A DNA stretch of 64,000 nucleotides. It comes from Acanthosepion esculentum. Lineage: Eukaryota > Mollusca > Cephalopoda > Sepiida > Sepiidae. Below the pieces are notes generated by a model. It worked only from the letters and a program-made list of their open reading frames with translations. It did no database searches and was not told the origin of the DNA. Numbering within the stretch: position 1 is the stretch's first letter; each line of letters starts with the position of its first letter. Below are positions 14,422 through 24,703 of the stretch, one piece after another. Both the position numbers and the translations under genes were made by a program. The DNA is taken from assembly GCA_964036315.1 (NCBI GenBank), contig OZ038517.1, positions 15,707,213 through 15,771,212 of the forward strand. Direction: 5' to 3'.

Positions 14422-14929
14422 CACACATTGAGTACAGATGTTAATAAAGAAGTGCTCGATGTTGAATAGCAGAGTTATAATTTATATATTATTACTAAAT
14501 ATAGAATTTTCCTCGCCAGTAGCATTGCTTCAAAATCGACATATCGTCTTTATGTTTTGTCGTCGGTGTACCTGGGTCGCTGTGCTGATTCCAACCCTCA
14601 ATCATGGGTACAATGTAAACAGACGGAGGGATCTAGGTGCCTGCGAATGCTTTAAGTGGACATAATCATTTCCACGCTTTGCTGCAAACGTCTCACGAGA
14701 TTTGACAAGAATTTCTTGTTATTGTAAAAGATTTTTCTCAGCTGTACACATCCCATTAATAGTAATAAATATATAAAATATTTCTCATACATCTGTGCAG
14801 TCTGTTCCCCCAAATAGGCCCAATAAGCAAATACATGTACAAATTGCATACGCTTATATGATTGCTATCAATAAATTGTTTGTTTCCAATCTTTTTGCAG
14901 GTTATAGAGCATTAATCTTGGACATTAAA
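14418..14929. other. No feature recognised
   Basis: AT-rich non-repetitive sequence. Short reading frames are present but none has recognisable domains or unusual composition. Confidence 0.5.
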
Positions 14930-15330
14930 ATGACTACTCATGATGTCTAGCAACGAGTAAAACACATTGTGTTTCTCTATCCCAATGAAAGATCAATTAT
15001 TCAAACTCAGAGAAAATACGGGCAGCATTTTAAAGTCAGAGTATCTTCTATAATATGATTCGGAATCTGGTCGCTCGGTTTGAAAGAACTGGATCAGTCG
15101 GCGATCTTCCGGGAAGAGGTCCTAAGCGCAATGACTCAGCTGTGGAAGCTTTACAGCAGAATGTCCTTGAGGATCTATCACCTTAAACCCGTTGCCGCTC
15201 TGCTCAACTAAGCATCACCTAAACACCGCTCCAGAAGATTCTGAAACCGCATTTAAAAATGTTTCCATACAAGATTCAAATGGTTTCAGCTTTACTACCC
15301 CAAGAAACTCATGTGCTTGTAAAAGTTATT
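14930..15330 (+). pseudogene. DUF4817/Tc3-like transposase relic (helix-turn-helix part)
   Basis: Reading from the ATG at 14,930 through stops and at least one frameshift gives QRVKHIVFLYPNERSIIQTQ, then RKYGQHFKV, then LVARFERTGSVGDLPGRG, then FPYKIQMVSALLP. This order (a DUF4817-type helix-turn-helix, a linker, then LFPYKIQ-like text) is that of Tc3-like/DUF4817 transposase proteins common in invertebrate genomes. Disabling lesions include an in-frame TAG at codon 7 (where Gln is expected), a TGA near 15,060, and a TAA near 15,183. The catalytic domain is absent. It is a decayed, 3'-truncated DNA-transposon fragment. Family assignment rests on motif recognition only. Confidence 0.65.
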
Positions 15331-16266
15331 TTTGTTTTATATCTTTCAATCTTTCAGCGTCCACTCTATAATACAGCCCACTTTACGACAATGACGTGGC
15401 TCTCCATAAAAAAAAAACAAAAAACGTTTGCCTCGCTTTGATTTAAACCCCTTTCATTTAGCGTTGTTTGTGCACTACGAAAAGCTAATGACAGATTTTG
15501 CAACATGGAAGACCTGTCCTCCATTACAATTAACATTAGTTTTGTTCATATTGTCGCGTTCTTTTTTTTTTTTTTAAAAGGATTCTAGTGACGTTTTATC
15601 TTTTCTGTTAAGATTGATTATCTGCCAACATTTTGATTAGAATCTTTTTCGTCTCTGATGACGAACTTTTTGCTTTTAGTTAAAATCCGCCAGTCTAATG
15701 ATATGTCATCTAGCAATTTATCATTTGTTTTGCGACATTAGCCTGCCATATAAAATAGTTGACGACAGGTACAGAAAAAGACTGGAACGGATATAATTGG
15801 AAAAAATGTTGCAAGAATTACAATTGTTATTATTCAGTAATGTCAAAAATACACTTAGGGAAGACTGAATTCATCTTTTCCCCAGAGTCCATTATGGATG
15901 TGCAGATGTTGTAATGGGTAGCGTTATATGACATCCGAGAAGTGAGTTCGAATTCGAGTCGAGTTGGCTATATTATTTTAACTGAAAGGTATGGATCTAT
16001 CTCTTCTCCTCCAGTTATGGATTAAATTGTAGCGCTTGTATTTGGAAAAATCATTATCTTCCGAAAACTGTTAATGAAATATTCATTCGCCAAAGGAAAA
16101 AAAAGTTTTCATACAATGATTAAATAGCTAACAAAAGGGTTGATAAGCGGTAAAAAAATAAATCGTTAATTAATCTAGAATCAAATGGATTCTCAAGATT
16201 TGTCTAAGAGAAGGGAAAAATTGAATTTTAAGCCGGTGGATAGGCAACCGTAATCCATTCCATTCT
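15331..16266. other. No gene; one tRNA-like block inside
   Basis: AT-rich sequence without credible coding potential. A tRNA-like block lies at about 15,905-15,965 and is listed separately. Confidence 0.5.
15905..15965 (+). mobile_element. tRNA-like SINE head (weak)
   Basis: The segment has a D-arm-like GTTGTAATGGGTAGCG and a B-box-like GAGTTCGAATTC with tRNA spacing. No clean acceptor stem pairing is visible, so it is more likely a decayed SINE head than a tRNA gene. Confidence 0.4.
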
Positions 16267-16267
16267 A

Positions 16268-16658
16268 CAGGGTGGGCCCCTAAAGTCTGGACACATAGGA
16301 AATCTCATTAACTATATATCTTTTTACTTCCACAGATGATTTTGTTGAAAGAAGAAAGAATTGACTTCTTTTTCTGGTTTATGCTAAAGGAGAAGGTGTA
16401 CTCAATGAAAATCACAGATGCAACACACTTTATTAAATGCATAAAGAGTGAATGTTCTAAAATTGACAGCAATGTGGAATTATTGCATCGAGTTCACGTG
16501 AATCTTGCAAAGTGCATCAACCTTTACATCGCAAATAATGGAAACCATATTGAATATGTCATTTGTTAATATTCCAATTCAATAAAATGCTGTTGAAAGT
16601 TTAATTTCTTGAAAATATGCATTTTTGCCAAGCGTGTCCAGACTTTAGGAACATACTG
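16268..16658 (+). mobile_element. Miniature mariner/Tc-like DNA transposon with TIRs and TA duplication
   Basis: The ends are inverted repeats. The left end starts CAGGGTGGGCCCCTAAAG and continues TCTGGACAC; the right end, reverse-complemented, starts CAGTATGTTCCTAAAGTC and continues TGGACAC. Both ends are flanked by the dinucleotide TA (16,266-16,267 and 16,659-16,660), the target duplication of Tc1/mariner elements. The element is only 391 bp and encodes just a short C-terminal transposase remnant, so it is non-autonomous. Confidence 0.8.
16336..16569 (+). pseudogene. C-terminal transposase remnant inside the miniature element
   Basis: A 77-codon frame lies between the terminal repeats. 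It ends with NLAKCINLYIANNGNHIEYV, which resembles the Cys...Gly-His-Ile-Glu end of mariner/Tc-type transposases. No catalytic aspartates or DNA-binding domain are present. The short length and enclosure by TIRs indicate an internally deleted transposon copy. It is unlikely to produce a functional protein. Confidence 0.5.
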
Positions 16659-16674
16659 TATTTCCTAAAAAGTT

Positions 16675-16805
16675 ATTGCAATTCACACAGATGAAAAAAG
16701 GAAGCTGTGGAGAGCCATGATAATCTACGTTCTGAATGGATATGGCATTAAAATAAAGAACAAGCAGTTCAAACACGTCCTTTGTAAAAACAAACAAACC
16801 AAAAA
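16675..16805 (+). pseudogene. LINE C-terminal remnant (RKLWRAMI family)
   Basis: The plus strand reads DEKRKLWRAMIIYVLNGYG, the C-terminal signature of the endonuclease/RT LINE whose tail is tandemly repeated at 21-22 kb and 32-33 kb. Only the last codons and some 3' UTR survive. It directly abuts the miniature transposon. Confidence 0.7.
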
Positions 16806-17172
16806 CAAAAAATAGATATAATTTATATATGAATCCTCTTCTTCTCACCCCCAGCTATGGGTAAATAGCAGGACAGACTGGGTTCTATAGTCTTGGATGG
16901 CAATTGGTCTACCGCAGAAAGAAATCTGCTGCGGGAAAAAAATCTGCCTCGTCAGTCATGTATCGAAAGATACATGATCGCTTAAGCGTGTATGACGTAT
17001 GGCACATAACTGACTGAAGGCTATTATATGTATAATAAAAATATGTTACTATTCAATACAGAAATGCAAAGAAAATCGAGAGAAGTTGTTTTTTTTTCAG
17101 TTAACAAAAATTAAGCGTAGTAATACTGATGGATTACAATGCTATAATGTATGCGCGTTGATAAAGGTTTTA
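16806..17172. other. No gene; one short perfect hairpin
   Basis: Non-coding sequence. At 16,956-16,977 a 9-bp stem TCATGTATC/GATACATGA encloses a GAAA tetraloop. It is small and may be coincidental. Confidence 0.5.
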
Positions 17173-17177
17173 CTATA

Positions 17178-17403
17178 TGTTGCGACCTTGTTATGGGCCA
17201 GAAATAAAGACACAGGAGAGGAAGTGAGCTAAATTTATTAACAGAAAGAGTAATACAAACATATACAAACGAGAGTGTTACAGCAGGAATATTTGGTCCG
17301 ACTGTCAGAGCTGAGTGCTGGAAACTTCCCTCTCCAAAAGGCAGTACCTGCTCCTATTTATAGCTGGGAGAGTCCATGCGTGCGGGGGTAAATTACCAGA
17401 ACA
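17178..17403 (-). mobile_element. Solo LTR with 5-bp target duplication
   Basis: The 226-bp segment starts TGTTGCGACC and ends CCAGAACA on the plus strand, giving TG...CA ends. It is flanked by direct CTATA repeats at 17,173-17,177 and 17,404-17,408. On the minus strand there is a TATAAATAG box (about 17,353-17,361) and downstream an AATAAA signal (17,234-17,239), so the LTR is oriented on the minus strand. No internal region is present, so it is a solo LTR left by LTR-LTR recombination. It is unrelated to the Gypsy LTR at 47.7 kb. Confidence 0.85.
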
Positions 17404-17429
17404 CTATAGCAATGCACTGAAAAACTGGA

Positions 17430-17578
17430 AGGGAGGTATTGTCAATGGTCAGGAAATCCAAGCATTACACACAAGATAGAAAGTTGCAGAGAGTCATGAT
17501 CGGCTGTATCAAGAAGAAGAAGAAGAAGAAGAAGAAGAAGAAGAAGAAGAAGAAGAAGAAGAAGAAGAAGAAGAAGAA
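17430..17578 (+). repeat. LINE tail remnant followed by (AAG)n
   Basis: The plus strand reads QDRKLQRVMIGCI, a decayed form of the same LINE C-terminus, then runs into about 68 bp of (AAG)n at 17,511-17,578. A shorter GAAGAAG tail also follows the related LINE at 33,436, so this is probably the element's simple-repeat tail, expanded here. Confidence 0.6.
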
Positions 17579-17711
17579 ATGTTCTAGTGGAAGTGGTTTC
17601 GGTTTATCTATTTGGGTAGTCGGTTGGATATGCTTGTCTTGATAATCTCCAAATTCAACTTTCTTTTTTTGTTCATGTCTCATTTATGTTAATTAATTCA
17701 TTTATGTTAAT

Positions 17712-18832
17712 TAATTCGGGCTGTTGCTTTGGACATCCCGAAATCCTTCGACAGGGTTTGGCATACAGGTCTTTTTCACAAGTTGAAATGTGGTATTTCT
17801 GGGCGAATTTTTGAAGTGATTCAGTCTTTCTCATCAAATCATGAAATGAAAGTTGTCTTGAATGACCACTCTTCTCGATCTTTATGTACTAATGCAGGGC
17901 TCTATCCTTGGACTTAGTTTGTTCTTAATTTTGGTCAAAGATTTTCCTGATGGCATCAATTCTCAACTTGGTATCTCTGCTGATAACAACTATATATTCC
18001 TGTCTCGATAGTAAGTCTGATTGGTTTGATAAGGTCAAATTAGTAGCTGATTTAAAAAAATGACCTAAAATATGTTGTTAAATGGGGCAAGGAATGACTT
18101 GCATATTTTCAACACCTCTAAAACGAATGTTCTCTCAATTAATCATCTGAGAGCACTGTTTTTGTCTCCCATCCGTATGGTTGATGATAACCAGGAGAGT
18201 GACCCGTTGCGCTTTCTCGGGTTAACGTTCTCGGCTGACGTGAAGTGGAAAGTATATAATGAATCCATTGTTAGGCCTGCTGCTACTAATGGTCGTTCAC
18301 TGTGTCATGTTAAACAATTTTTTTCTCACCAGAATCTGTCTTATGCATTTATCAGTCTAACATTTGTTCATGTTTTGAATATTGCTGCCACATATGGTCC
18401 AGTGATCCTGTTATATATTTAGAGATTCTTGATAAAATTGAAAGAAGAATCTGCAATGTCATGGGTCCTGATCTGGCATCTCGATCTTAGTCATTTTCCT
18501 GCCGTCGTAATGTAGAGTTTCTGTGCCATTCTAAAAATACTTTCATGGTAATTGTTCAGATATAATATTCGTTCTGGTATCTAGACTTTATGAATTTAAG
18601 CGCAGTACTAGATTGGCGGAAAGGTCTCGTCATTTTACAGTTGAAATGGGTAGAGGTAAGCGTAAATTCTATGCTAACAGCTTATTTTCTAGCACTACTA
18701 TTTTATAGAACTCTCTTCCGGCTTCTTGCTTTCCTTTCAACATTGATCTTCAAAAATTGAAATGCAATGTCAATCGTTATCTACTGCCTTCCTGATTACT
18801 CTTCTATTGTTCTCACTCAATTTTCGCTTGTG
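17712..18832 (+). pseudogene. Jockey-like reverse transcriptase relic
   Basis: The reading begins VALDIPKSFDRVWHTGLFHK, the RT block around the first catalytic Asp of Jockey-clade LINEs. It continues through ISGRIFEVIQSF and a frameshifted GSILG-like block. The catalytic YADD motif is replaced by SADN (reading GISADNNYIFL), so the second Asp is lost. Downstream frames give NTSKTNVLSINHLR, SDPLRFLGLTFSADVKWK and finally LPASCFPFNIDLQKLK with a stop near 18,795. Several frameshifts and stops separate these pieces. The 5' half of the element is missing. It shares blocks with the minus-strand copies at 30.8-31.5 kb and 63.1-64.0 kb, so this LINE family is present at least three times here. Confidence 0.85.
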
Positions 18833-19327
18833 GAACTTTCTTCCGACTTCTTGCTTTCCTCTCAACTTTGATCTTCAAAAATTTAAATGCAATGTCAATC
18901 GTTATCTACTGTCTTCCTGATTACTCTTCTATTGTTCTCACTCAATTTTCGCTTGTGGAACTCTCTTCCGGCTTCTTGCTTTCCTTTCAACTTTGATCTT
19001 CAAAAATTGAAATGCAATGTCAAACGTTATCTACTGTCATCCTGATTACTCTTCTATTGTTCTCACTCAATTTTCCCTTGTGGAACTCTCTTCCGGCTTC
19101 TTGCTTTCCTTTCAACTTTGATCTTCAAAAATTGAAATGCAATGTCAATCGTTATCTACTGTCTTCCTGATTACTCTTCTATTGTTCTCACTCAATTTTC
19201 GCTTGTGGAACTCTCTTCCGGCTTCTTGCTTTCCTTTCAACTTTGATCTTCAAAAATTGAAATGCAATGTCAATCGTTATCTACTGTCTTCCTGATTACT
19301 CTTCTATTGTTCTCACTCAATTTTCGC
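18708..19327 (+). repeat. 125-bp tandem repeat of the Jockey-like LINE 3' end (x5)
   Basis: Copies begin at 18,708, 18,833, 18,958, 19,083 and 19,208, exactly 125 bp apart. Each starts with GAACT(C/T)TCTTCC and contains the last ~25 codons of the RT (about WNSLPASCFPF to RYLLSS-stop) plus ~45 bp of 3' UTR ending CTCAATTTTC. Copies differ by only a few substitutions. The coding terminus itself has been amplified. Confidence 0.93.
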
Positions 19328-19504
19328 AAATCAAATGTAATTGAAAGAACGTCAACAGCAGAGCAAGGATGTAAACAATAGTGAATTCAACATCGGTGTT
19401 GGAGCGAAAAACAACACATGAACACAACATGTCTGCATGAATTTGAAATAAGAACATCTACTGAACATACTTTATTATGCTATTTTTGGTTTTTGATGGT
19501 TTTA

Positions 19505-19574
<70 letters not shown>

Positions 19575-19754
19575 AAAGAGCCAGGAACATGAAAGTCTGT
19601 CGAAAATAATTGCACAGATACAGGTTCAAAGCTCAAAGAAAAAACCCCGATACGAGTAAACAACGAACTAAAGAGCTCGATACAAACGTAGAGCAGACCC
19701 TGACGATCTGCTTAAGTGAAACCTTAGTAGGTTTGTCTGGCTCATTATGTTTGG

Positions 19755-19794
<40 letters not shown>

Positions 19795-21034
19795 AACATA
19801 AATAATATCATTTTAAATTTATTTAAATATGATTCTACATGTATTTATTGATAATTTAGTGTTTTGACGTTTTTAATACATCTAACGTTCGACGTAAACT
19901 CGAGTAAAACGACCTAAGTCGAGATTTAGTTTTCCATATAATATTTAAGAAAAACCAACGTATGTTCGAAACGAGTTAAGCCGAGGTATCACTGTAATGC
20001 GCATAATGGGGGAAATACAAATGAGAGAATAAACATCTTTTCCAGGCTCTCCCATTATTCACGGTTAAATATTCAACGATATTCGATTTCTTTCGCAATT
20101 AAGAAGACAATTGTTTACTCATTGAAACTTGTCCAAGTTCATTTATGGTCCTTTTGCTTTCATTTTGTTTTATTTGTTTAACGGCATATCAATTCCTTTA
20201 TGGGTCATTTAATGCCGAAGTTTGATTTTCTTGGAGCTTTGAATTAATAAAAATATGATATTATTCTGCTCTCACAGTTGAATACATGGTAGATGATACT
20301 CAGCATTTGTGCATATACATGTTTGTGTGGACATGATTACTAGAGTCGGTGGTATGTGTGTTTTATGTTGTACTTTGGTTGAAGTTATATCTTGGAATAA
20401 AGTTTGGTTTCTTTAATAAATTCTAGGATATTATATGGATTAAGATCACGAAAGAGTTCTTTCATGTTGATTGGTTGATTTTGTTTCGCAGTGTGTCAAC
20501 CTCTATGGGTTATTTAAAACTGAAAAGCTAAATATTTTTGAACCCAATTTTGTGGCTTCAACTACAGATTAAATGTATTGCTGGTCATATTGCTATAAAA
20601 ATGTATTGCTGGTATTTTTCTACGAGAATGTATTCCTACATTTTCATAGTGTCTTTTTTGTTTGTTTGGAGGTTCACTATTTGTCCATAGCCGAGCCCCT
20701 AACAGTTGCTACCACTGCAGGTCAGAGTAGACCTGGGAATAACAGTAATTAAGAAGTGGTTACATGCGCCTAAAAAACTATCAATCTCCTAACCCTAGAC
20801 CTTGCTGTCGGATGCATTTTATCGTCATACACAGAACTAGTTCCCTTTTGAAAAAATAATGGATAATTTTGTCATTTTGCGCATTTGTGGAGGTAACTAA
20901 ATTGTTTTATGCCTCTTCCTTATTTCCAATTTCCTTACAGTAGACTCGACCCCTTTTCTGGTTTCTACTCTTGCTTGGAAGTCACTCATCACTGGTATAA
21001 ATTATTTTCTCATTTTCTAGAACGTTCTTCCTTT
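19328..21034. other. No gene recognised; two (AT)n tracts
   Basis: AT-rich sequence without recognisable genes. (AT)n runs occupy 19,507-19,571 and 19,757-19,791. Between them lies a ~185-bp block with GCTCGATACAAACGTAGAGC, possibly another microsatellite-bounded dispersed repeat. Confidence 0.6.
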
Positions 21035-22195
21035 ATGTGTCATGCCCTCTCCACAACTTCCTTTTCTTTGTAGCTCGCAATAAATTCATTCTTCTTTTCC
21101 ATCTATGCACCATATCCCTTCAGTATGTAGGCGATAATGGCTCTCCACAATTTCCTGTTCTTTGTAGCGCTTATAAAATTTTATATTTTCGTTATCTCTC
21201 CTAAACAAAGTTCTCCCAAATAGTTACACAAGATTGGTCTTATCATCTATGTACCTTATCCTTTCAGAACGTGAGCGATCATGGCTCTCCACAATTTCCA
21301 GTTCTTTGTAGCTCTTAGTAAATTTTGTCTTTAAGCTATCTTTCCTAAACCCTGTTCTACCAACCATGTACACAATTCATTCTTCTTATCCGTCTATGTT
21401 TTTCATTCATAGCTCTCCACGATTTCCTATCCTTTGTATCTCGTAGTTTATTTTGACTTTTTGCGATCTTTCTGTAGTGTCAAGCACTCACACAAGCTTA
21501 GTCTTCTTTTTCATCTATGTACCATATCCCGTCAGGATGTGGGCGATCATGGCTTTCCACGATTTCCTATCCTTTGTATCTCTTAGTATATTTTTTCTTT
21601 TCGCCATCTCTCCTGAACTCTGTTCTGTCAAGCATTTACACAGACTTGGTCTTCTTCTTCTATATCTATATACCATATCCCGTTAGGAAGTGGGCGATCA
21701 TGGCCCTCCACGATTTCTTATCCTTTGTAACGTTTAGCAAATTTTGCCTTTTAGCCATCTTTCCTAAACACTGTTCTACCAACCATTTACACAAATTCTT
21801 TCTTTTTTTCCATCTATGTACCATATCCCTTCAGGACGTGGGTGATCATGCCTCTCCACGATTTCCTATCCTTTGTATCTTTTAGTATATCTTTTTCGCC
21901 ATCTGTCATGAACCCTGTTCTGTCAAGCACTTACACAGACTTGGTCTTCTTCTTCATCTATGTAACATATCTCGTCAGGACGTGGGCGATCATGGCTCTC
22001 CACGATTTCTTATCCTTTGTAGCGTTTAGCAAATTTTGTCTTTTTGCTATCTCTCCTAAACCCTGTTCTACCAACCATTTCAGGGCCTGGTCATCGTCTT
22101 TAAGTACCATATACCTTCATGGAGTGAGCGATCATGGCTCTCCACAATTTCCTGTCCTTTGTAGGTCTTAGTAAATTTTGTCTTTTTGCCATCCC
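21035..22195 (-). repeat. ~142-bp tandem array of a LINE 3' end (about 8-9 copies, minus orientation)
   Basis: The phrase ATGGCTCTCCACAATTTCC and variants recurs near 21,047, 21,140, 21,281, 21,411, 21,550, 21,701, 21,847, 21,991 and 22,133, mostly at 139-151 bp. On the minus strand each unit encodes the LINE C-terminus (KRQNLLNATKDKKSWRAMIA, then a stop) and 3' UTR. It joins directly to the RT remnant of the same element at 22,196. The same unit and period occur in plus orientation at 32.2-33.4 kb. Confidence 0.88.
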
Positions 22196-22872
22196 TAGCT
22201 CGTTGGGTAGGTTATACGCCGTTCCCTCTTGCCCTCAATGTATCCTGTGAGTGTCAAATTTTTCAAAACTTCTTTCCTCACTATGTGACTTTCTGATATC
22301 AATTATAAGTGCCCAGTTTTGTTTTCATTTTCTCTAAAACTTTGTCGTTGCTCACATGTTCGGCCAATGGTATTCTCAGTATCCTTCTGTAGAACCTAAT
22401 AGGCCTCAAGTTTTTTCTCCATCTGTGGTGCGACTGTTTTGCATTCATTGCCGTATAGGATGACCGATATTACATTATTCAGTATACGTTTCTTTGTTCC
22501 TAACAAAATTTTCGTGTTTCTTAATACTTTCGTTAGCTTCTCTAAGGCATCTTTCACTATTCCCATGTGTCTTCATGTTTTAGCATTGCATATTCCGTTC
22601 CCTGTTAAAACACTTTCCAGATATTTAAATTGTTGTACTTGTTAGATTTTGGTGTTTCTAAATTGTAATTTGCATGATGGACTGTTCCATTTGATGACAA
22701 CTGGACATTCTGTCTTTTTACTATTAACGTTTAGCCCTTTCTTATCACTTTACATTATATAGGAGTTCTTGTGGTTTCCCCTATGTGCCTTCCATCAACA
22801 TTGTGCCATCTGAATATATTATGTTGTTAAGATTGTGGTCGCCAACAATGAATCCTGATATGTTGTAAACTG
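22196..22872 (-). pseudogene. LINE reverse transcriptase C-terminal half (craniofacial-development-protein-2-like family), broken
   Basis: On the minus strand, reading from 22,870 downward through several frames gives NNIIYSDGTMLM (the YADD catalytic block, here YSDG, so the second Asp is lost). It continues KKGLTVNSKKTECPVVIKW, FKYLESVLTGNGICNAKT, VLRNTKILLGTKKR, then NNVISVILYGNECKTVAPQM and finally LKNLTLTGYIEGKRERR. This order is that of the endonuclease-RT LINE often annotated as craniofacial development protein 2-like in invertebrates. Stops interrupt it. The endonuclease and N-terminal RT are missing (5' truncation). The 3' end continues into the 142-bp tandem array. The family is recognised by motif; the clade name is uncertain. 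Confidence 0.82.
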
Positions 22873-23207
22873 TAAAATAAAAAAAAAAACGACTACAAAT
22901 ATGTGAGGTTTTAATCATAAAACAAACAGCCCAGATTCAATAGAATTTAATTAATTTGAGGAACAAATATACGAAATCTATTTCACAACTAATCAAAAAA
23001 GACACTGTAGAGCCAACTGATGTGTAAAGAAGCGACACTCGAAAACCATCAAAGGAAACAATGTTTTATAATAGAAAATTAAATCTGAAAAAGCTAAGAT
23101 GTTGAATAATTTATGTTCAAGATCTCACCGGAAAACAGTGAAATGATCCGAACCATAAAAAATTATATCAAAAGCAATTAAATTTCTTTTTTCTTAAACC
23201 GAACTTT

Positions 23208-23211
<4 letters not shown>
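22873..23211. other. No feature recognised
   Basis: AT-rich sequence with short poly(A) runs. Nothing codes and no repeat match was seen within the window. Confidence 0.5.

Positions 23212-23279
<68 letters not shown>
23212..23279. repeat. (AT)n microsatellite
   Basis: About 68 bp of uninterrupted AT, at the 3' tail side of the minus-strand SINE that follows. Confidence 0.97.
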
Positions 23280-23281
<2 letters not shown>

Positions 23282-23490
23282 TCCACAGACAGACTGTTTC
23301 GCTGTATCACAGCTCATGTGTGGCTAGACGACCGGTGGCCTCCAGCTAGGATCAAAACCCGACCGAATTGGCGTCAGTCGGAGATTCTACCACTAATCCA
23401 CTGGCGCACGGTAGGGATGGAGGTGAATTTAAGCGTATTTATTTTTAGATAAACACACAGTGACTGAGAGAACTCAATTCGATTTAACGA
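23280..23490 (-). mobile_element. tRNA-derived SINE, family A (copy 3)
   Basis: It has the family signature GCATCCACAGACAGACTG then TTTCGCTGTATCACAGCTC at the left. Next come GTGTGGCTAGACGACCGG and the tRNA-like block with a B-box-like CGGGTTTTGATCC on the minus strand. It shares GAGAACTCAATTC with copy 2 near its right end. The (AT)n tract at its 3' end is the typical SINE tail seen for this family here. Confidence 0.75.
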
Positions 23491-23781
23491 AGAGTCTTGC
23501 ATTATTAGCCGTAACTGATGAATAAATATTAAGATGAAAAATATCTCCATGGATTTCCTCGTTCAAACTTGGAAGTCATCGCGCAACCTATTCGAACGGA
23601 GACGAAATGGATCATAAGATTGTAACACGGTGCCCGTAAAAATCGACCAACCACGATTTACGACCGGAAATTAAATCAGAATATTTCGGAAGAAAACAAA
23701 ATTTGATTTAGATCTTTCTACTCATATTTGTCTTGCCATTTTTCATTGGGATTAGGTGAAGTTTTCCGTAATTTTATAACG

Positions 23782-23785
<4 letters not shown>
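23491..23785. other. No feature recognised
   Basis: Non-repetitive sequence with no credible coding frame. Confidence 0.5.
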
Positions 23786-23854
<69 letters not shown>

Positions 23855-23928
23855 GAAATATACTCTTAAGATGTGCTATATTTATGGGATAAAGTGCTCA
23901 ATATCAGAGATAGAGCGTGTGTAAATAT
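23786..23928. repeat. (AT)n tract and dispersed module (copy 2)
   Basis: About 65 bp of AT is followed by the same ~85-bp module as at 12,178-12,262 (GGGATAAAGTGCTCAATATC). It runs directly into the left arm of the palindrome. Confidence 0.85.
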
Positions 23929-24068
23929 AAAAGTGAACTTTGAAGTCAACACTTAGAGGCGACAAGCTGTTTCATGCTAGACGCAATCGTCAGGTATCGT
24001 CGGATGGACTGGAGATTGCGTCTAGCATGAAACAGCCTGCCGCCTCTAAGTGTTGACTTCAAAGTTCA

Positions 24069-24073
<5 letters not shown>
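23929..24073. repeat. Palindrome with 60-bp arms
   Basis: The left arm (23,929-23,988) and right arm (24,014-24,073) are reverse complements at 58 of 60 positions, separated by a 25-nt loop. The arm contains CATGCTAGACGCAATC. Single-armed relatives occur at 24,116-24,184 and 53,757-53,825, so the palindrome is a head-to-head doubling of a dispersed repeat unit. Confidence 0.93.
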
Positions 24074-24115
<42 letters not shown>

Positions 24116-24118
<3 letters not shown>

Positions 24119-24179
24119 CTGATGATTGCGGTGAAGCATGAAGCAGACAGTCGCCCCTTGGTGTTGACCTCAGTGTCCA

Positions 24180-24184
<5 letters not shown>
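24116..24184. repeat. Dispersed repeat related to the palindrome arm
   Basis: The block begins GGCCTGATGATTGCGGTGAA and ends GTGTTGACCTCAGTGTCCAC. It is a diverged version of the palindrome's right arm, bounded on both sides by (AT)n. Confidence 0.8.
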
Positions 24185-24243
<59 letters not shown>

Positions 24244-24415
24244 CGTGAGTGTAAAAACACATATACTTACGCACACATACACATATATACATGCACTCAC
24301 ACGAGTGGGTGCTAAACATTTCTCTGTCCGAACAAGAATGACTTTGCGAAATCAAATGTGATGTTTTTGTCAGATTATGGGAAGCGGGTTGAATCGATAT
24401 CTTTTCCGGCGGCAC

Positions 24416-24504
<89 letters not shown>
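24185..24504. repeat. AT/GT and CA microsatellites
   Basis: (AT)n(GT)n occupies 24,182-24,241 and (CA)n(TA)n occupies about 24,413-24,504. The ~170 bp between them shows no gene. Confidence 0.95.
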
Positions 24505-24703
24505 GACTACAAAGAAAGGAATTAAACGAAGGTTTGTTGACGAACCATAAATGCTAGCAAAACTTAAACCATTCTGTTAAAAAACACATCCTTCTCAAGT
24601 AATCAAACGCTAGCCCTTCAGTTCTCACGGTCAGTCTTGTTCAATCAAAGCTAACAATGGCGTTCTATCAGGAAGTTTGCCATGGCAGATATATTGGTAT
24701 CTT
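24505..24703. other. No feature recognised
   Basis: Short unique segment between a CA microsatellite and the purine-rich tract. Confidence 0.4.

Noticed and set aside
17439..17642. Poly-Lys reading frame
   Set aside because: It translates the (AAG)n tail of a LINE remnant.
21453..22171. Plus-strand frames of 77-122 codons in the 142-bp array
   Set aside because: They are antisense to the LINE C-terminal repeats and change frame with every unit.
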